A stretch of DNA of 64,000 bases from Pseudopithomyces maydicus (Eukaryota > Ascomycota > Dothideomycetes > Pleosporales > Didymosphaeriaceae), in assembly GCA_026873275.1 (NCBI GenBank), contig JANTUC010000016.1:744001-808000 (forward strand), in the 5' to 3' direction. Under the pieces are notes generated by a model. That model made no database searches. It worked only from the letters and a program-made list of their open reading frames with translations, and was not told the DNA's origin. This document shows, one piece after another, positions 12,169 to 21,578 of this stretch (positions within the stretch are counted from its first letter, which is position 1; every line of letters starts with the position of its first letter). The position numbers were made by a program, and so were the translations under genes.

Positions 12169-12884
12169 TTTTCTTGTCGATGCCAGCATTCCAGGGCTAG
12201 GGTCTTGGTAAACAAGGCACAAAACTACAACTCACAACTCGGAAGAGTCTCGAGGCGTCTGATCAGGCTGCCCGCTTCGGATCCATTTTATATTGCCGTG
12301 CTGTATCCTCGGGCAAATGGCCGATCACTGAGCTACACGCTTTAGCGCTTGTAGTGATTGGAGGAATCACATGTGCATGTAACTTTGCACAACCGGCTCG
12401 GGACATTTCACTCCACTCTCCGCACACTGCATGGTTGAGTATTTTAGCCTGGTAGGATATAGCGTAGTCGGGTACTTTAGGTTGCATGAAAGCGCAGGGT
12501 CGTTGCAGAACTAGACTAAAGCATTAAGGGAATGCCGTCTGGTGGTCCAAAAAGTATCTATCCCACAGTGCTGGAAAGCATAACGCACGAGACGTCCTAT
12601 AGCGCGACTGACCACATCCTCAAGATGCATGACCAGCTTGGAAGGTCTGACGATAAGCAACGTGTCACGCTCGCACCAGCCACACCGTGTGGCGCAGAGG
12701 CTTGTGACACCATCTTTTCGTCAGGTCGGTCACGTTCTTCAAGCTACCACCACAAGTGCAACGACATCTTAATACACCGACTCTGCCAGGAGAAACGATG
12801 AGAGCTTCCGTTTTGCGCGATCAAATTTAGACAAATCCCGAGGACTCGAGTCTGTTCCGATCGCGGGTAGCTATCGATACGGAT
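12169..12884. other. Divergent promoter region, no gene seen
   Basis: The 716 bp between the esterase start (minus) and the next secreted-protein start (plus) carry no coding signal. The minus-strand TATA-like box near 12290 is the only element I can name. Confidence 0.4.
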
Positions 12885-15026
12885 ATGAAAAGACGACGCG
12901 GGCCCCTCCTCTGGACGTGCGCGATATGGATCGCACCTGTTCTGGGATTTGGGACTATAAACGAGCCTGAAGTTGTGGGTCAACATTGCGAGCATGAGCG
13001 TATTACTAGAGCAGCGTTTGCTTGCCCGCCTGGCATCACCATTTCTGATGGCAGGTGTTTCGAGGAGCTGAGCCTTCACCAGCTAGCCGGAAGGTCAGGA
13101 CCGGACGGCCATGTGGGATGGGGAACGAACGGAGCAGTCGGGGCTCCCGATATGCTGGATCCTACCCCAGAAGGCCCAGAAGCCCACTGTGACAATGCCG
13201 ACTTCTTCGACACACAGGCTCATGGAATGGACGCGGAATATCCGCGGACCCGCAAAGAAGCAACAGAACAGCTGCAGACCTGCACAAACCATTTGCGTCT
13301 GAGGTTCCTCGAAGGCGTGGATGCTGCAGACAAGATTGTGGACCAGGATGCACGTATCATTACACCCGAGGTTGACGTTTCAAGCAGCGACTGCCGCTTC
13401 TCCTTCCCGGAGCTCCAGATGCATTGGTTTTCCAGGGGCAAGTGCTCCGCCATAGAGGGATTTGGCCGAGCTTTGCACGGGATCCAGGATTTTTATGCGC
13501 ACAGCAACTGGGCTGATGAGGCCAAGCCGCCATACAACCTGACCAATCCGCCAGGGCTGAAGCTCGACACGAGCCCTGTCTTTCTAGATCTGCGCGCCGA
13601 GAACAACATCACAGACCAGGTACCCCACGATCTATCCACGGGGTGCTTTGGTGGTATCATGACGGATGGTCCAGAGGGCAAAGCGGGACATCCACTGGAG
13701 CCTGGCTCGCTTGATTGCACCGGACGCGTTACTCATCACACCCTCAACAAAGACAACGGCATCATTGACTGGATCACAGGAGAGACTACAAAGCCTGGCC
13801 CTAATACACCGCGTAGCGATTTCCCTGGGAATTTTGAGCGGGCGGTTAGCGCAGCTATCAAGGATTCCAGGCGACAGTGGCGCTATTTTCGAGAACAGAT
13901 CAGGAGGACTTACGGAAAAGAGAGGGGCAACATAATAATTTGCGCTCTGATCCGTGACGATCCAACACAGGATTGTTATGGGAGACGGGTCGCTATCCTG
14001 CAGGACGCATTCAGAAACACGAGCAGGATTGCAGAGATGCAGATACCTATCCAAGCGTGGCTGCTGCAGGAAATCGAAGGGACGGCCCACGACGAGGGAC
14101 CGGGAGAGGTACTGACTGCCCAGAACTCCACAAAGAGTAGGGGCACCAGTGGTGAGCTGGAGGACGAAGAAGGAGATGAGCAGGGTCGCCTTGTGAAACA
14201 GTTGCACCCACGACATGAGGGCGTCGATGTGGGCGTCGCATTCAAAGCTCTTCGTCACAACGCGACCACATTTCCTACCAACAAGACCGCCATCATAGCA
14301 CTCACGAAGACACGGAACCTGCATCTCGATGAGCAGATCGCCCATGTATGGCATGCGGGTGACGAGGGCATCCGCGTGCACCTAGGCCTCCTGCCACCCC
14401 CTCATTCACCGTCAGACGCTCCAGACGAGAGTGACGAAGATGCAGCACTCAGCAAGGCCAAGGAGGAAGACCTCATCACTGGCGTACTGCGCACGGGAGG
14501 GACGTACAGTATTCTCCACAATGAGGAAGCTGTTTCCAGTTTTCTCAGCCACGTCGTCTCGCGCGGGTTGACTCAGTATGATAATGCCAGAGACACTGCT
14601 ACTCTCTTACCCGCTGGGATCTCTATCAGCGATTATGTAACCCCTGAATCCGAGCCGCGGCGATTTTCCTTCGACGCATCGGAACTCGACAACGCTATCA
14701 TTTCAGTCTCGCCTATATCTCCAAAGCTCTCCCTCCATGTGTGTATGAGACATGTCCGCAGGAATGCTGTAGTCCAGGAACTCGATATTGGGCTGGATGG
14801 AAACGCCACCTTCAGAGCGGAGTTGGGCATTGGAGATGTGCCCCGTACTGATGCATGGTTCGAACTGGAAGTGGCGCACGTGCAAGGCCGTGGACTTGTC
14901 GGAAGTGGCTTGTTCGAAGTGAGTATTGAGACGGAGAACGTGGAGTCGTATCGTTCTTCCATGTCAGCAGACGACACCACGACTGTCAGAAATGAACGAG
15001 GTGACCCTGTGCATAATGAGTTGTAG
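12885..15026 (+). CDS. Large secreted protein with Het-C/zinc-phospholipase-like HxxxDFxAHSN motif
   Basis: One uninterrupted exon of 713 aa. After three Arg, a hydrophobic segment (LLWTCAIWIAPVLGFG) makes a signal peptide, and the mature start FGTINEPEVVGQHCEHERITR follows. RALHGIQDFYAHSNW, near residue 197, resembles the His-Asp-His signature of Het-C proteins and, more loosely, of zinc-dependent phospholipase C/P1 nuclease folds. Further His, Asp and paired Cys before it could complete a metal site. The C-terminal half is acidic and beta-like, with no motif I recognise. The enzyme class is inference, and catalytic activity is not shown by the sequence. Its lack of introns contrasts with most neighbours. 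Confidence 0.7.
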   Translation: MKRRRGPLLWTCAIWIAPVLGFGTINEPEVVGQHCEHERITRAAFACPPGITISDGRCFEELSLHQLAGRSGPDGHVGWGTNGAVGAPDMLDPTPEGPEAHCDNADFFDTQAHGMDAEYPRTRKEATEQLQTCTNHLRLRFLEGVDAADKIVDQDARIITPEVDVSSSDCRFSFPELQMHWFSRGKCSAIEGFGRALHGIQDFYAHSNWADEAKPPYNLTNPPGLKLDTSPVFLDLRAENNITDQVPHDLSTGCFGGIMTDGPEGKAGHPLEPGSLDCTGRVTHHTLNKDNGIIDWITGETTKPGPNTPRSDFPGNFERAVSAAIKDSRRQWRYFREQIRRTYGKERGNIIICALIRDDPTQDCYGRRVAILQDAFRNTSRIAEMQIPIQAWLLQEIEGTAHDEGPGEVLTAQNSTKSRGTSGELEDEEGDEQGRLVKQLHPRHEGVDVGVAFKALRHNATTFPTNKTAIIALTKTRNLHLDEQIAHVWHAGDEGIRVHLGLLPPPHSPSDAPDESDEDAALSKAKEEDLITGVLRTGGTYSILHNEEAVSSFLSHVVSRGLTQYDNARDTATLLPAGISISDYVTPESEPRRFSFDASELDNAIISVSPISPKLSLHVCMRHVRRNAVVQELDIGLDGNATFRAELGIGDVPRTDAWFELEVAHVQGRGLVGSGLFEVSIETENVESYRSSMSADDTTTVRNERGDPVHNEL

Positions 15027-15537
15027 CGTATATGTCGTTGATAGAGCGTTTTAGACTTGTGCATCAGTAGTATTTTGATACAAGGCCTTTCTCATATGGT
15101 TCCGAATATTTATTGCTTGCAAACTGCTCGCTGTAGGTTTTCGTGTTGGAAAGACACTCTTCCGAGCCTCCTTCATTTACAAGCAATGGTCCTGTTGGCA
15201 TTGTCAGCCCTGAAGCATCAGATCCAATATGAACCGTCCTATCATTTCACGCCATGGAATACTCTCTTTGTCGCGATGGCTTTATCTACCGCCACAATAG
15301 CCACTTATTCGTCTCGCTTTGTCTGGCCTCCCTCAACTTTCCCTTCTTGTCTCGAGTTAGCCCGAAACAAACAAAGAGAGCGCCGCAATCTTTATTAAGA
15401 AGACTTGCTAAGAAGATCCAGTGAAAAGCCATATCTTTGGGTGGCATGGTGTATACCATTCGGCTCCAGTCCATCTCAGAAGAATCACTGCCTGCGACGA
15501 AGCATAGTACCTCCAAATACCAGAGAAAGATACAAGC
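15027..15537. other. Intergenic, promoter of first CaaX gene
   Basis: No coding signal is seen on either strand; short frames overlap at random. The region holds the terminator of the upstream gene and the promoter of the next. Confidence 0.4.
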
Positions 15538-15996
15538 ATGCAGAATCCTGTGCGTATTGAAGACCTCGATAAGACTGTCAGGCCGTTCCACGACGCAGCG
15601 TATCGACAATGGGAAAGAGAATTCGAGCAGAATCTTGCAGAGAAACCGCTACCGCCGCTGCCTAGGGTACCTCTTCCCGTGGTACAACAGAGAGCAGATC
15701 AGCCAGTGGAGAGTCTTGCGGAAGAGGGGAAAGAGCATACATCATCATCATCATCATCATCATCACCAATTCGGCAACCACAACCGACCGCACAGAAGTT
15801 GCAGCGGAATGGGTTGGGCCCGGTTGAGGGCAATTTGTTTCCGCCGGTGCAAACTAATAGTGAATGGGAACGTCGTGCCCAAAGAATGGCGCTGAGAGAA
15901 CGGGTGAAAGAGGAGGACGCAGAATTCAAGAGCATGTGGTCTCCCGTTTCCGTGGACGAGAAGAAAGGCACAAAAAGATGTTGCTGCGTCATGTGA
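15538..15996 (+). CDS. Small CaaX-box protein 1, unknown function
   Basis: A single exon of 152 aa, hydrophilic throughout, with no signal peptide or membrane span. A Pro-rich stretch (EKPLPPLPRVPLP), a run of eight Ser encoded by an (ATC)n microsatellite, and a charged helix (ERRAQRMALRERVKEEDAEF) precede the tail KKGTKRCCCVM. The last four residues, CCVM, form a CaaX box. Met at X favours farnesyltransferase, a preceding Cys could be palmitoylated, and basic residues lie just before. By established rules this would place the protein on the inner face of a membrane. I do not recognise the family. The next gene ends the same way. Confidence 0.7.
   Translation: MQNPVRIEDLDKTVRPFHDAAYRQWEREFEQNLAEKPLPPLPRVPLPVVQQRADQPVESLAEEGKEHTSSSSSSSSPIRQPQPTAQKLQRNGLGPVEGNLFPPVQTNSEWERRAQRMALRERVKEEDAEFKSMWSPVSVDEKKGTKRCCCVM
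15738..15765 (+). repeat. (ATC)n microsatellite in coding sequence
   Basis: About nine ATC/TCA triplets encode a Ser run in the first CaaX protein. As a triplet repeat, its length can vary without loss of frame. Confidence 0.85.
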
Positions 15997-16697
15997 GTTG
16001 ATATTTGCAATCAATTACAAACTTATCGGACGGGTTTGAAAATGTTATCTTGTGGCCAATCGTACTCGCGAAAATCACGCTCAAAAACGTGTGCCAGCAG
16101 CGGCAGGACCCCGAATGAGTGGCACTTTAGCTGCACACGATGAGGATGAAATTGTTGCTGAATAGATGCCTGCTGGAGGCGATAAGAAATCAGAAACGAC
16201 GCTTGCTGTCACTCAACTGAACAGGAAAGGCGGCGCATCCTGAGGTGCAAGGTGTACAAGTGGGGGAAAGAACTACGCAGCGTGCATGATCTGGAAGCTG
16301 CGACCGCATGTGAGTGCAGCGGCCAATCGCTCTAAATTTATTTGCTAGAATAATGTTCTCTCTTCTGCGTCTACGGTGATTCACTGCCAAGAGCTACGTG
16401 TAGTTTTGCCTTAGTGAAGAAAACTGACCCTTTGAACAATTCAACGGCTATGAAAAGGCTTCTGGTACGGAAACTTCAGAATGCCTAGATCCGGGTATTG
16501 GTAGTGCTCGTAAAGCCATGTGAGCATACATAATAGCTTTGTTTCTTGCATTAAGCATTGGAGTGCAAACAAAGAAACCGCTGCATTGTATGCCAAATCG
16601 CCACTCCAGCATGCGTAGGTTCCATCCAACCCCTATCTCTATATATATATATATAGAATAGTAGAAAACACCCAAAGTTATTCTCAAGAAGCAAAAG
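15997..16697. other. Intergenic with TATA microsatellite
   Basis: No gene is seen in these 700 bp between the two CaaX genes. The end of the region holds the TA-repeat promoter element of the second gene. Confidence 0.45.
16641..16656 (+). promoter_or_regulatory. TA-repeat TATA box of second CaaX gene
   Basis: Eight TA steps at 16641-16656 end about 42 bp before the ATG at 16698. That is a plausible TATA element and start region, although a neutral microsatellite cannot be excluded. Confidence 0.45.
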
Positions 16698-16979
16698 ATG
16701 GCGCCGAACGTATATGCACCTGTGCGTGCACATCAAAATTTCTCGCGCCCACAGCCAAAATACTCACTCTTCCCCAAAGCGACTCCAAACACGGTATATC
16801 TCACCCCGAGGCAACGAGCTGAAATGCTAGATCTACAAGCGCGGCAAACCGTGAATCTACGACAAAAGCTGGCTGCAATGCCACAGCCTGCGCCAAAATA
16901 CCAAAGAAGAGGACGTAACCGGCTCCAGAAGCGAAAGCGGGTTGTCGAAGAGCAACATGGCTGTTGCATTATTATGTGA
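16698..16979 (+). CDS. Small CaaX-box protein 2, unknown function
   Basis: A single exon of 93 aa (MAPNVYAPVR..). It is very basic: a predicted helix with TPRQRAEMLDLQARQ and NLRQKLAAMP is followed by the Arg/Lys cluster YQRRGRNRLQKRKR and the tail EEQHGCCIIM. CIIM is a strong farnesylation CaaX box. The preceding Cys gives the Cys-CaaX layout of yeast Ras2, where prenylation plus palmitoylation anchors the protein at the plasma membrane. No GTPase motifs are present. The family is unknown to me. Its position 700 bp after another small Cys-CaaX protein, on the same strand, suggests a related role, though the rest of the two sequences shows no clear similarity. Confidence 0.7.
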   Translation: MAPNVYAPVRAHQNFSRPQPKYSLFPKATPNTVYLTPRQRAEMLDLQARQTVNLRQKLAAMPQPAPKYQRRGRNRLQKRKRVVEEQHGCCIIM

Positions 16980-17397
16980 CAGATGCACACGCGAAGATCT
17001 CGTTGCTCCTTTCCAGGTATACACGAATTTAATTCTGCACAAATCAAACTTTATTTCCAAGAACAACGTGCTCGAAAGGTGACGTATCTGCAATGTCATA
17101 CGTGTCGTAAACGTTCGTCCATCAACCCAGTACTGTATAATAGTATAGAATTATGCCTTAACAGACCTTATATCTCCACTGACTTTTCAGTTTTCTAAAC
17201 CGTGCTCAGAGAGTTTGGTTTCTACGACACAATCAAATCAAAGTTTCCATACAAAATCATGTTCTCTTCGATCGTTCTTCTATCCTAATTCGTGTCTAAT
17301 CAAAAATGGTATCACGCACTCAGAATCGTTACTCACGAAACCCCTAATATAGCTCATCTCGTATCTTGACACACCTCTCATGCTTCAAGAACAGTAT
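16980..17397. other. Convergent intergenic region
   Basis: A/T-rich 3' region between the second CaaX gene (plus) and the epoxide-hydrolase-like gene (minus). No coding sequence is seen. Confidence 0.45.
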
Positions 17398-19091
17398 CTA
17401 ATGAGCGCGGGTGAATTCCCAAAGCCCACAATCCTCAAGCGCAGTCCTCAGCGAGCGTGGGTCATTTCTGAGAGCCCAGGACGCCACTTCTGCAATCACT
17501 CTGCTGCCCTTAGTCTCGAGTGGCAACCAGTGACCTGAATCCTCCAAGATGATCGTATGGCTGTCCTTGGCCAGATAGTCGTTAACCCCGTCAAGCGCCA
17601 GCCGACTTTCGAACGCAGGGTCGTCAATGCCGTATATAATGGTTGCAGGGGCTTTAAGTGCGCCACGCGGCCCATCATCGAACAAACCCGCACCAGAGGC
17701 ACTAAAGCTGCGCTTGGAGTTGGACTGCAGCTCAGAAAGCGCGACCACTGTCTCGATAGACTTTGTCCACGTGCCACGGAAGAGGCCCTCGCGGTAGATG
17801 CGGAATTTCTCGAGCATGCCGTTGTGTGCCAGCCTGTCCTTCAAGGTGATGGAGTAGCCGTCTTTCTCGTCAATTTGTATGGCCCCGGGCCCAATCGATG
17901 ATGCCATCGCCTCGCCCTTTTCTCTTGGGGTCAGTGGACGGTAGGTATCGACCCCGAGTCGACCGATGCCGGCTTTGTGTAGCAGACGCAAGAACCAGTA
18001 ATTGCCGAAAGTGGGGAAGATGTTCGAGAGCGGATATGGCAAGTTGAAGATGACTGCAGATGAGGTCAGTCCCGGTGAATGTACCCAAAAGATAAACGAT
18101 TGTACGCACATATATAGAAGGAGCGCCTAATTTGAGTCAATACAGGTTTCAATGTGCTGAACGCATTCTTCAGAAGGGATATCCGGAGTGGCTGGCGGAG
18201 GTAGGTATGCAGCATCTGTTTCGCGGACGCCATCTTCGCCGCAGCATTCGACCATCCGTGCTCTGGCTATCGTAAAGTCAGTTATGGCAGATAAAATCAA
18301 ATATATTGACCCACAATGGCAATACTAGAGATCACCCATCGGTCAGCCAATTGAGATGCCTCGGATGCGAGTCTCGCGGCAATGATGGCTCCCCAGTCGT
18401 GGCTCACAACTACCAATTTCGCCTCCTCGCGCAGATACTTCTCTCGCATGGCCAGTATGAATTCTGCGATGGACTCAAGAACATCGTTTGCACTGTACGT
18501 CTCCAAGCCCTCACTACCCCCATATCCAGGCAGGTCCACGGCGATGAGAATCTGCGAGTCGAGAGATGATGTCTGGAGTACTTTCTTCCACAAGAGGTAC
18601 GAGTCAGGAAACCCTAGTCTTCTCAGTACAGCTCATAAAAAGCATCTACTAAGAAAATTATTACCATGGAGGAAAATGGCGACGTTTTGAGAGCTTAGGC
18701 CATCAGGCGAGGATGGGAGACTATCTTTACGCAGGGTAGAGGCTGTCTTTACGACCTGAAAAATCATGATGTTAGCAATTACTGGTCTTGAAGTCTTGGT
18801 AGAACATACGTAGTGGAGCTTGACGCCGTTTCTGAGTGTAAAGAATTGGTGTGAAAAGCCCGGCAGCGGACTCAGGTCAACGCTCCAGAACTGCTTCTGG
18901 GCTGCATACAGTCAGCCTGAAGACTTGGTAGTAAGTCTTTCGAACCTACCAATTTGCAGTTCCATCACCTCCTCTCTCTTTGGCCGCTTCAAGACAGCTC
19001 CATCTCGCACCGTCGCAACCAATAGCACCATCAGAAGACTGATAGATGCATACACGAAGCCAAAGCCCCGCCATACGATGCTTGCGAGCAT
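17398..19091 (-). CDS. Membrane-anchored epoxide-hydrolase-like alpha/beta hydrolase
   Basis: Six exons on the minus strand: 19091-18950, 18901-18810, 18755-18665, 18613-18315, 18266-18110 and 18053-17398, 478 aa with all phases consistent. The N-terminus (YASISLLMVLLVATV) is a single membrane span. The fold shows FLHGFPDS (oxyanion HGFP), AVDLPGYGGS, VVSHDWGA with Asp as nucleophile near residue 181, YGIDDPAF (acid) and EDSGHWLPLE (catalytic His). Asp in the nucleophile elbow fits epoxide hydrolases rather than esterases. The cap-domain tyrosines were not verified. The likely role is detoxification or lipid epoxide turnover at an internal membrane. Introns use CTGAC branch sites, and the donor of intron 4 (GTGGGT) is the least certain. 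Confidence 0.85.
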
Positions 19092-19900
19092 GGTAGATAC
19101 CTAGCTAAAGGACCACGATTCTATAACGGCGTGCACCCTTCCCTTGGTAACGAGTGGTGAGTTGCCTGTGGGTTGCAACGGCCACCTAGAGAAAAATTCG
19201 CGAGCCTATTCGTTCGGAAGTTTTTTTTTTTTCGGGCGGGATCAAGGTAGCGAGCAAGCTAGACAAGGACGCCTCGTCAGGGAGACATGAGTGTATGTTG
19301 TAAGAAGAGGAGCAGAGCTACAGCGAGTTGTTTGTGTCACTGGCAGATGATTGCTCCTGCTGCAGGGTCACAGGGTCCGCCAATGACGATGGTTGGCCAG
19401 CGATCCTGGTGGTCCTTGCCCCTTTCGGTTAGAAGCAGGATGGGATCAACGTTGCAGGGAGAGGAACTCTATCTCCATCGGTGTCTTGTAACTTCGCTGA
19501 TCTATCGTTGTCGAATGAATGCATGCGAAGAGCCGTGACACGGCTGAATGGAGGTGTCATGTTGAGTGAAGACGCTGTTTGGGACAGAGTGGCGATCAAC
19601 GTCATTTGTACCACCCAATCCTCAAGCTGTATGTGGTTTAGCCGATTTCTATCGTATGGCTGAAACATGTGTGGTGGAAAGAGAAGACATTGCATCTCAA
19701 TGGAGCCAGTTAGAAGATGGGTATATTCTTTGAATGAACGTGAATGCAAATTGCAATTACCCGACGATAAAACCACAGCAGCGTTTCGCAATCGTAGCAA
19801 CAGCCTTGGCCGTCGACTGGAACCAACCCGAAATGTCTTTCAAGTCTTCCGCTTCCACCATGAATGTTACGCCTTGAGTACTCAGACTCCTGACCTGTTT
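19092..19900. other. Intergenic, no gene seen
   Basis: The 809 bp hold the promoter of the epoxide-hydrolase-like gene and the 3' region of the MFS gene, both on the minus strand. A poly-T run of about 12 lies near 19221. No coding signal is seen. Confidence 0.4.
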
Positions 19901-21578
19901 TCATACCTGTCCCACCGCCCTGATTCTTTCGCCCCGGAACCACAATACAGCCGCCATAGGAAAGCCCAGCCCTACCATAGCCACGGCAATCACCGAGTTT
20001 CCCCATCCATACCCCAACGCCATGTATAGCTGCGGCGCAAATATAGGCAGGACGAACCCAATCACGTTCTGCAGCAAGCAACTTGCTGCCATGGCGCTTG
20101 CACCGTATTCGCTGAACTCGTCAATCTGGTAAGCATTCACTGCCTGGGCGGTGGTGAAGCTGCCGAGCGTGAACAGTGCGACGCCAAAATCGACCATGGC
20201 CCAGTGGAGCGTGCTGTGAGCAGACCAGCCGTACCAAAGGAGACCGGCGGGCATGAGGATGAGGCCAGGAATGAGGTATGGGATGCGGAACTCAGGCTTG
20301 CCCACGCCTCCGTTGCGGCGTTTGAGGGACACATAGAGCCGGTCCATGAGATACGACCCAAATTGGCCATTGATGGTGGCACCGATAGCGACTGCAATGT
20401 AGTGCAGGCTGCTCGTGAGCTCGGAGACGTCATACTTGTCAATCCAGAGACTTGCTAGAGAAGACAGCATAACGCAGTATACACCCATGTCGAGGGCGAG
20501 AAGAGCGGCAACCAGATAGATCACTGGACGCGTCCAATAGAGACGCAGTGGTCGTCGAAGCCCATCCAATAGATCAGTATTGCCGTGTACATCCACAAAG
20601 GTATGCTGGCGCTTCCCAGCCAGTGTTGTGTTATTGGACGTGATAGATACTTGTGCTAGATGTTTGCGACGAAGAAGGACAGGCGTGTATGTCTCTTCGA
20701 GCAGCACAAGGCCTATGATGATAACGAAAGTATTGACTATGCTTATGATCCAGAACACCCACTCCCAGCTGAGGAACTGGGTCACGACTCCTCCAACAAG
20801 AGGCCCTACAGCTGGGCCAGCATACGTGAGGAGAGCCACGATAGCCATCGATTTGCCGCGGTCCTCTTCCCGAAAGAGGTCGGCCATCGTAGGGAAAGCC
20901 AGCTATGCATCCAACTGTCAGCGATGAGGTAGCAAGCGACTGCTGGACATACTCACAGCAATGTCAACACTAGCACCCACACCGGCCATCAATCGTGCGA
21001 ATATCATCAGTCCCTGAACGCGACCCAGAGGCACAACAGCGTTCCAGAGGACGAACCATACGTTGCCCATCACCCAAACCGGCCGACGACCATACATTTC
21101 AGCTAGAGAAGCAAAGAGAAAGGGACCCAGAGCAAACCCGAGGAATGTAATAAGCATAATGACCTGCGTTGTAGCAGCATTAGTCCGAACGTCCCGCTGG
21201 ATGTCACCTAAAGCTGGAGCTATCATGCTAGCTGACATGTAGGCTATGAGCTGGCCCAAAGAGACAACGCAACCAATGCCCAGTTTGCGAGACGGTCTCC
21301 AATTGTATGGGTCTTGAGGGTCATTCGGTCCATCCCACGTAGCCTGACGTGTCAGTGGAGTGTTATAGACGGGGTTGTTCTTGGTTCTGTACCTTATACA
21401 AGTGAAGGAGTCTCTTCAAACGAATGGCTTCATGGCCGTCTGTGTCAGACGGGGGTGTCAGATCACTCGAATCATACTCTACTCGAGTTACTGCTGCCAT
21501 TTGAGTTTGCTCAAGTTGAGTCAATGCAGAAAGGGAAAGTTGATTTGAAGCCTGGAAAGAATCCAAGTAAGGTGCCAA
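19901..21578 (-). CDS. MFS drug:H+ antiporter-type transporter
   Basis: Three exons: 21578-21393, 21343-20957 and 20902-19901, 524 aa. The cytosolic N-terminus (~85 aa) contains WDGPNDPQDPYNW, a signature of fungal DHA1-type multidrug transporters. Motif A is ASLAEMYGRRPVW; ALLTYAGPAVGPLVGG matches the antiporter motif C. The remaining hydrophobic segments give the usual 12 spans, with the central loop near residues 300-330. The family exports toxic or secreted small molecules at the plasma membrane; the substrate cannot be read from sequence. Intron phases are all zero. An alternative start lies 26 codons downstream (MAAVTRVEYD). No biosynthetic genes flank it, so it is not obviously part of a metabolite cluster. 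Confidence 0.88.

Noticed and set aside
13632..14381. Minus-strand frame of 249 codons inside the large secreted protein gene
   Set aside because: It overlaps a convincing 713-codon gene on the other strand and has no recognisable motif or signal.
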